From Bryobacteraceae bacterium (GTDB lineage Bacteria; Acidobacteriota; Terriglobia; Bryobacterales; Bryobacteraceae): 34,491 nt of DNA. Below are positions 31,885 through 34,491 of this stretch, piece by piece. Every line of letters starts with the position of its first letter. Within the stretch, counting starts at the first letter, position 1. Below the pieces are notes generated by a model, which did not search any database, was not told the DNA's origin, and was given only the letters and a program-made list of their open reading frames with translations. Location of the stretch: positions 1-34,491 of the forward strand of contig JAIMAR010000011.1 of assembly GCA_023511855.1 (NCBI GenBank), written 5' to 3'. Both the position numbers and the translations under genes were made by a program.

Positions 31885-34491
31885 TTACCGCACGGGGCCT
31901 CTGATTCTTCCGCCGCCAGAGATCCGGCGGTTCCAAGAATCGGGAGCCATGCCATCAATGCTGAGGGGCACCGCCTCAATCCCGTTAATGGTGGCGCTGA
32001 TGTAGCCGGAGCTGGAAGAGCCAATGAATTCGATCCGCAGAAGGCCGTTGGTCACTCTGACTTCGAAGCTGCGGTCCACAGCCGTGCGGACTCCGCCCGC
32101 CGCGCTGACCGGATCAAAGTCGATGAGCAGCGTTTGGCCGTTCGCGACCACACGCATCAGGTTGCCCTGGGAAGTATTCCGGTATTCGGCCCATTTCAGC
32201 CGAAGGCGATAGAGCCCGTTGGGGGTCCTGAAAGAATAAGAGAAACGCTCGCCGCGGTAGACATAGCGGGAGGTACGGTAGAGCGGGAACATGTCAGGGG
32301 TGGTATCGGCGATGGGAACAGTTTCCCCGTATGTGACGCCGCCGGAGTAGCCGTAGTCTCCGGACCACTCGGCGCCTGAACCGTCGAGGAATTGGCTGCC
32401 TCCGCAATTGACGCGGATAGCCGGCACGCCGGCCCTCACGGTGATGGACGCAGCGGCCGAGAGTGAAGGATCGGCGACGCTCGTGGCCCGCACGGTAACG
32501 ACCACGTCCTCGGGAGGCGGCAGGGACGGAGCGGTATACAGTCCTTGGGCGTCGATGCTGCCAACCGGGGGTGAGAGGCTCCAGGTGACCCGCTGATCGG
32601 CCAAGTACCAAAGGACCGCGTAAAACTGTTTCTGCTGGAGGATGCGGACCTCGCCGGCGTTCGATGGCGTAACGGCCAGAAAAGGCCGGCCTTCATCCGG
32701 CTCGATTTCCAGGGCTGCCAGCATGGTCTGCTCGCCGCGCACGTGCCGGACGACGAAACGCAGGAAACCGTCCGGGCCGACGACGGCGGGCAATTCGAAA
32801 TCGACAGGAGTTTTGAAGCCGACCTGGGCATAGATGTCGACGTCGCGGTAGATCAACAGGCCCTGGGACTCCAAGTGCATTACGCGAACGCCGGGGGAGG
32901 AGTAGGAAGCCTCGCCGAAGCGGGCGCGGATGCGGTAGTTGCCGGGCGGCACGTAGAACCGATAGTCCAGGTCCGCATAAGAGACGGCGCTGTCTTTGTA
33001 AAGGGCGAGGTCAGGGTGCGATGACCAGCCCGCCGAGCCGTAGTCCCAAATCTTAGACACGGTGCAGCAGTGGGGCAACCAGCTTCTGCCCTGGGAGTCG
33101 GTGTAAGCAGGGCCGCCGGCATTGATCCTCAATGGGCCGGCTGGAAGGATCGTGACCTGGATGGTCGTGTACACGGAGGGATCCGCGGCTGCCGTTGCCG
33201 TTATGGTGAGTTGGACCAAGTTGGACACTTCGGCGGGAGGGGTATAGACGCCGTCGCTGGTTAAGGACCCGACCTCCGGTGACATGCTCCAATGAATGGA
33301 CGGATTGGCGGCGCCCTTTACCCAGGCTTTCAATTGCTTGCTGGGAGCACCGGCTTGAAAGACTTCGTACTGTGTTTCGGAGCCGATGGTGACGCCCAGC
33401 AGGACGACCGGAATGCGGACGGTTGCCCCATCGGAGACCCGGGTGGCGATCACAACCTCTGCATCCCGGTCGGTGTAGCCAGACCCCTCGGAAACCATCA
33501 AGGAGGAGGCGTCTACAACCTCCAGGAAAGCGGGGGTGACGTTGGCGCGGATCTCCTCGAAAGCAGCCAAGATCTGAGGGTCGTAGTAGAGGTCGGTGTC
33601 GGCGGTCTGAATTTCCCAGGCTCCGCCGATGTCCGAAATGATCATCCCGTATTGCTTCAACTGGGTCAGGAGGACTTGAGTATAGGGATTGTTGGTTTGA
33701 AGCTGAAAGTTGGCCTTGAGCCTTACCCGGGAACCGAAGGGCATGACATCGTTTTGGTTCCAGCCGGCGTAGGCCGTGGCCGGCCACACGCGCCGCGCCG
33801 AAACGGCGGAGGCGGGCACAGTGACTCGAAGAGCGTGGCGAACGGCGCCGGCCAGGATTTCATCCCGGTGAAGGGACAATGGGAGCAGAAACAAGCCCGC
33901 TGCATCGGTCGCGCCCAGCGGCAGGTCATAGCTTGTGTTGCTGTACCGCACACCGCTCTGGCTGTTGCACTGGGGACAAGGGTTGTAGGTGTTGGCGCCG
34001 ACCGGGTAGAAGTTGTACATCTCTTGAACGATGCAAGTGTCGGTCTCGATGGCGACGATGTGGCGGTCGTAATTGGAGAAGTAGGGCGTGTACCAACCGG
34101 ACTCCATTTTCAGGCCCGGCATGGAGGGCACCCGGAACGGCCCGTTGTTCACCGGCGTGTAGGCGAAGACCATCTGGGTGGGTTGCAGGGCGCTGGTGAT
34201 GGTGTTCAACGGGAAAGCCGGCAGGTAGTGCACGGACCCAGTATTGGCTGCGGCCATCCAGAGGTCGGACTTGGGGTGGGCTGGGAGATGGTCGATTCTG
34301 GTGTTGAAGATGTGGTTGTTGGGCAGGAGCTGGCAGCCTCCCAAGGATTGCTTCGCCTGCACTCGCACAGGCGCATGGTATGTGCCGTCGGGGTAGATGC
34401 TGCCCTGCACGATGCAGAACAGCGCCTGTCCGGGCCGGGCGATTTCCGAGAAGGCCCGCTTCGAGCGCTCCGCCCAGCGCAGGGACAGCTC
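31885..34491 (-). CDS. Ig-like/malectin-repeat protein, N-terminus fused in frame to a Tgt fragment (partial)
   Basis: The minus strand is open from the window edge to a stop at 31885. From the GTG at 34410 it gives 841 residues, but no real start is visible. Residues 20-300 contain a domain with GGCQLLPNNHIFNTRIDHLP and a CPQC pair near 145, as in acidobacterial surface proteins. Then come an Ig-like domain (about 370-425), a malectin-like domain (426-560, LRINAGGPAYTDSQGRSW), another Ig-like domain (597-663) and a second malectin-like domain (664-830, IRVNCGGSQFLDGSGAEW). Malectin folds bind carbohydrate. A secreted protein is expected, but the signal peptide is missing: the upstream frame instead reads as queuine tRNA-ribosyltransferase, so the true N-terminus is lost at the junction. 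Confidence 0.7.
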   Translation of the reverse strand, partial: ELSLRWAERSKRAFSEIARPGQALFCIVQGSIYPDGTYHAPVRVQAKQSLGGCQLLPNNHIFNTRIDHLPAHPKSDLWMAAANTGSVHYLPAFPLNTITSALQPTQMVFAYTPVNNGPFRVPSMPGLKMESGWYTPYFSNYDRHIVAIETDTCIVQEMYNFYPVGANTYNPCPQCNSQSGVRYSNTSYDLPLGATDAAGLFLLPLSLHRDEILAGAVRHALRVTVPASAVSARRVWPATAYAGWNQNDVMPFGSRVRLKANFQLQTNNPYTQVLLTQLKQYGMIISDIGGAWEIQTADTDLYYDPQILAAFEEIRANVTPAFLEVVDASSLMVSEGSGYTDRDAEVVIATRVSDGATVRIPVVLLGVTIGSETQYEVFQAGAPSKQLKAWVKGAANPSIHWSMSPEVGSLTSDGVYTPPAEVSNLVQLTITATAAADPSVYTTIQVTILPAGPLRINAGGPAYTDSQGRSWLPHCCTVSKIWDYGSAGWSSHPDLALYKDSAVSYADLDYRFYVPPGNYRIRARFGEASYSSPGVRVMHLESQGLLIYRDVDIYAQVGFKTPVDFELPAVVGPDGFLRFVVRHVRGEQTMLAALEIEPDEGRPFLAVTPSNAGEVRILQQKQFYAVLWYLADQRVTWSLSPPVGSIDAQGLYTAPSLPPPEDVVVTVRATSVADPSLSAAASITVRAGVPAIRVNCGGSQFLDGSGAEWSGDYGYSGGVTYGETVPIADTTPDMFPLYRTSRYVYRGERFSYSFRTPNGLYRLRLKWAEYRNTSQGNLMRVVANGQTLLIDFDPVSAAGGVRTAVDRSFEVRVTNGLLRIEFIGSSSSGYISATINGIEAVPLSIDGMAPDSWNRRISGGGRIRGPVR
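34384..34491 (-). pseudogene. tgt: Fragment of queuine tRNA-ribosyltransferase
   Basis: Reading inward from the window edge, the frame encodes ELSLRWAERSKRAFSEIARP, then GQALFCIVQGSIYPDG. This fits Tgt, where an ELS(L/M)RWA(K/E)RS helix is followed by ALFGIVQGSVY and then a D-L-R continuation. After YPDG it changes to the Ig-like sequence TYHAPVRVQ and never resumes Tgt. One family glycine is Cys here (FCIVQG for FGIVQG). The 21 bases at 34404-34384 that code GSIYPDG suit both partners. Tgt swaps guanine 34 of tRNA for the queuine precursor. The rest of the 5' part lies outside the window. Confidence 0.65.

Noticed and set aside
1-34491. tRNA, rRNA, CRISPR array, insertion sequence or phage genes
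   Set aside because: No cloverleaf, repeat-spacer pattern, transposase motif or phage gene was seen. Intergenic regions were read on both strands, but without a covariance-model search small RNAs cannot be excluded.

Overview
This is a GC-rich bacterial window dominated by cell-surface polysaccharide and lipid A genes. Lipid A genes (lpxA, lpxD), a heptose-nucleotide gene (rfaE2) and a SurA-type periplasmic isomerase show a diderm envelope. Paired Ig-like and malectin-like repeats, a membrane-fused spermidine-synthase-like protein and the overall gene style suggest Acidobacteriota, perhaps the Bryobacterales/Solibacter side. That placement is inferred from gene style, not from a marker gene. 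No rRNA, tRNA, CRISPR array or insertion sequence was seen.

Layout. (1) 1-1242, minus: ATPase of a Wzm/Wzt-type polysaccharide exporter, cut by the window start. A 516-base upstream region holds a good promoter, an operator-like inverted repeat over the predicted start of transcription, and a tiny leader reading frame. (2) 1759-2367, plus: HAD phosphatase. (3) 2387-9045, minus: one operon, rfaE2 - mfd - surA-like PPIase - YhaM-like HD protein - BlaI-type regulator. (4) 9603-12644, plus: a glycine-zipper secreted protein and a 798-residue membrane/spermidine-synthase fusion. (5) 12624-13433, minus: lpxA, divergent from a plus-strand operon at 13485-17275 (lpxD, CgeB-like glycosyltransferase, DegT aminotransferase, NeuD/PglD-type acyltransferase). 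(6) 17332-31645: an O-antigen type cluster on alternating strands: ligase, glycosyltransferases, UDP-GlcNAc 2-epimerase, two GT39-like membrane transferases (one split by a frameshift), a polysaccharide deacetylase and a Wzx-type flippase. (7) 31885-34491, minus: a malectin/Ig-like protein whose 5' end is fused in frame to what reads as queuine tRNA-ribosyltransferase.

How the genes fit together: lpxA and lpxD acylate the lipid A precursor. rfaE2 would supply activated heptose for the core. wecB makes UDP-ManNAc, and the aminotransferase/acyltransferase pair probably makes an N-acylated amino sugar. The soluble glycosyltransferases build the repeat, the flippase moves it across the membrane, and the ligase joins it to the core. 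The GT39-like enzymes and the deacetylase could decorate it outside the cytoplasm. The Wzt-type ATPase implies a second, ABC-dependent export route.

The points most worth a second look are the Tgt/malectin chimera at the right edge, the C-run frameshift at 24883-24887, and the promoter/operator/leader arrangement upstream of the Wzt gene. I did not find a convincing wholly new system.
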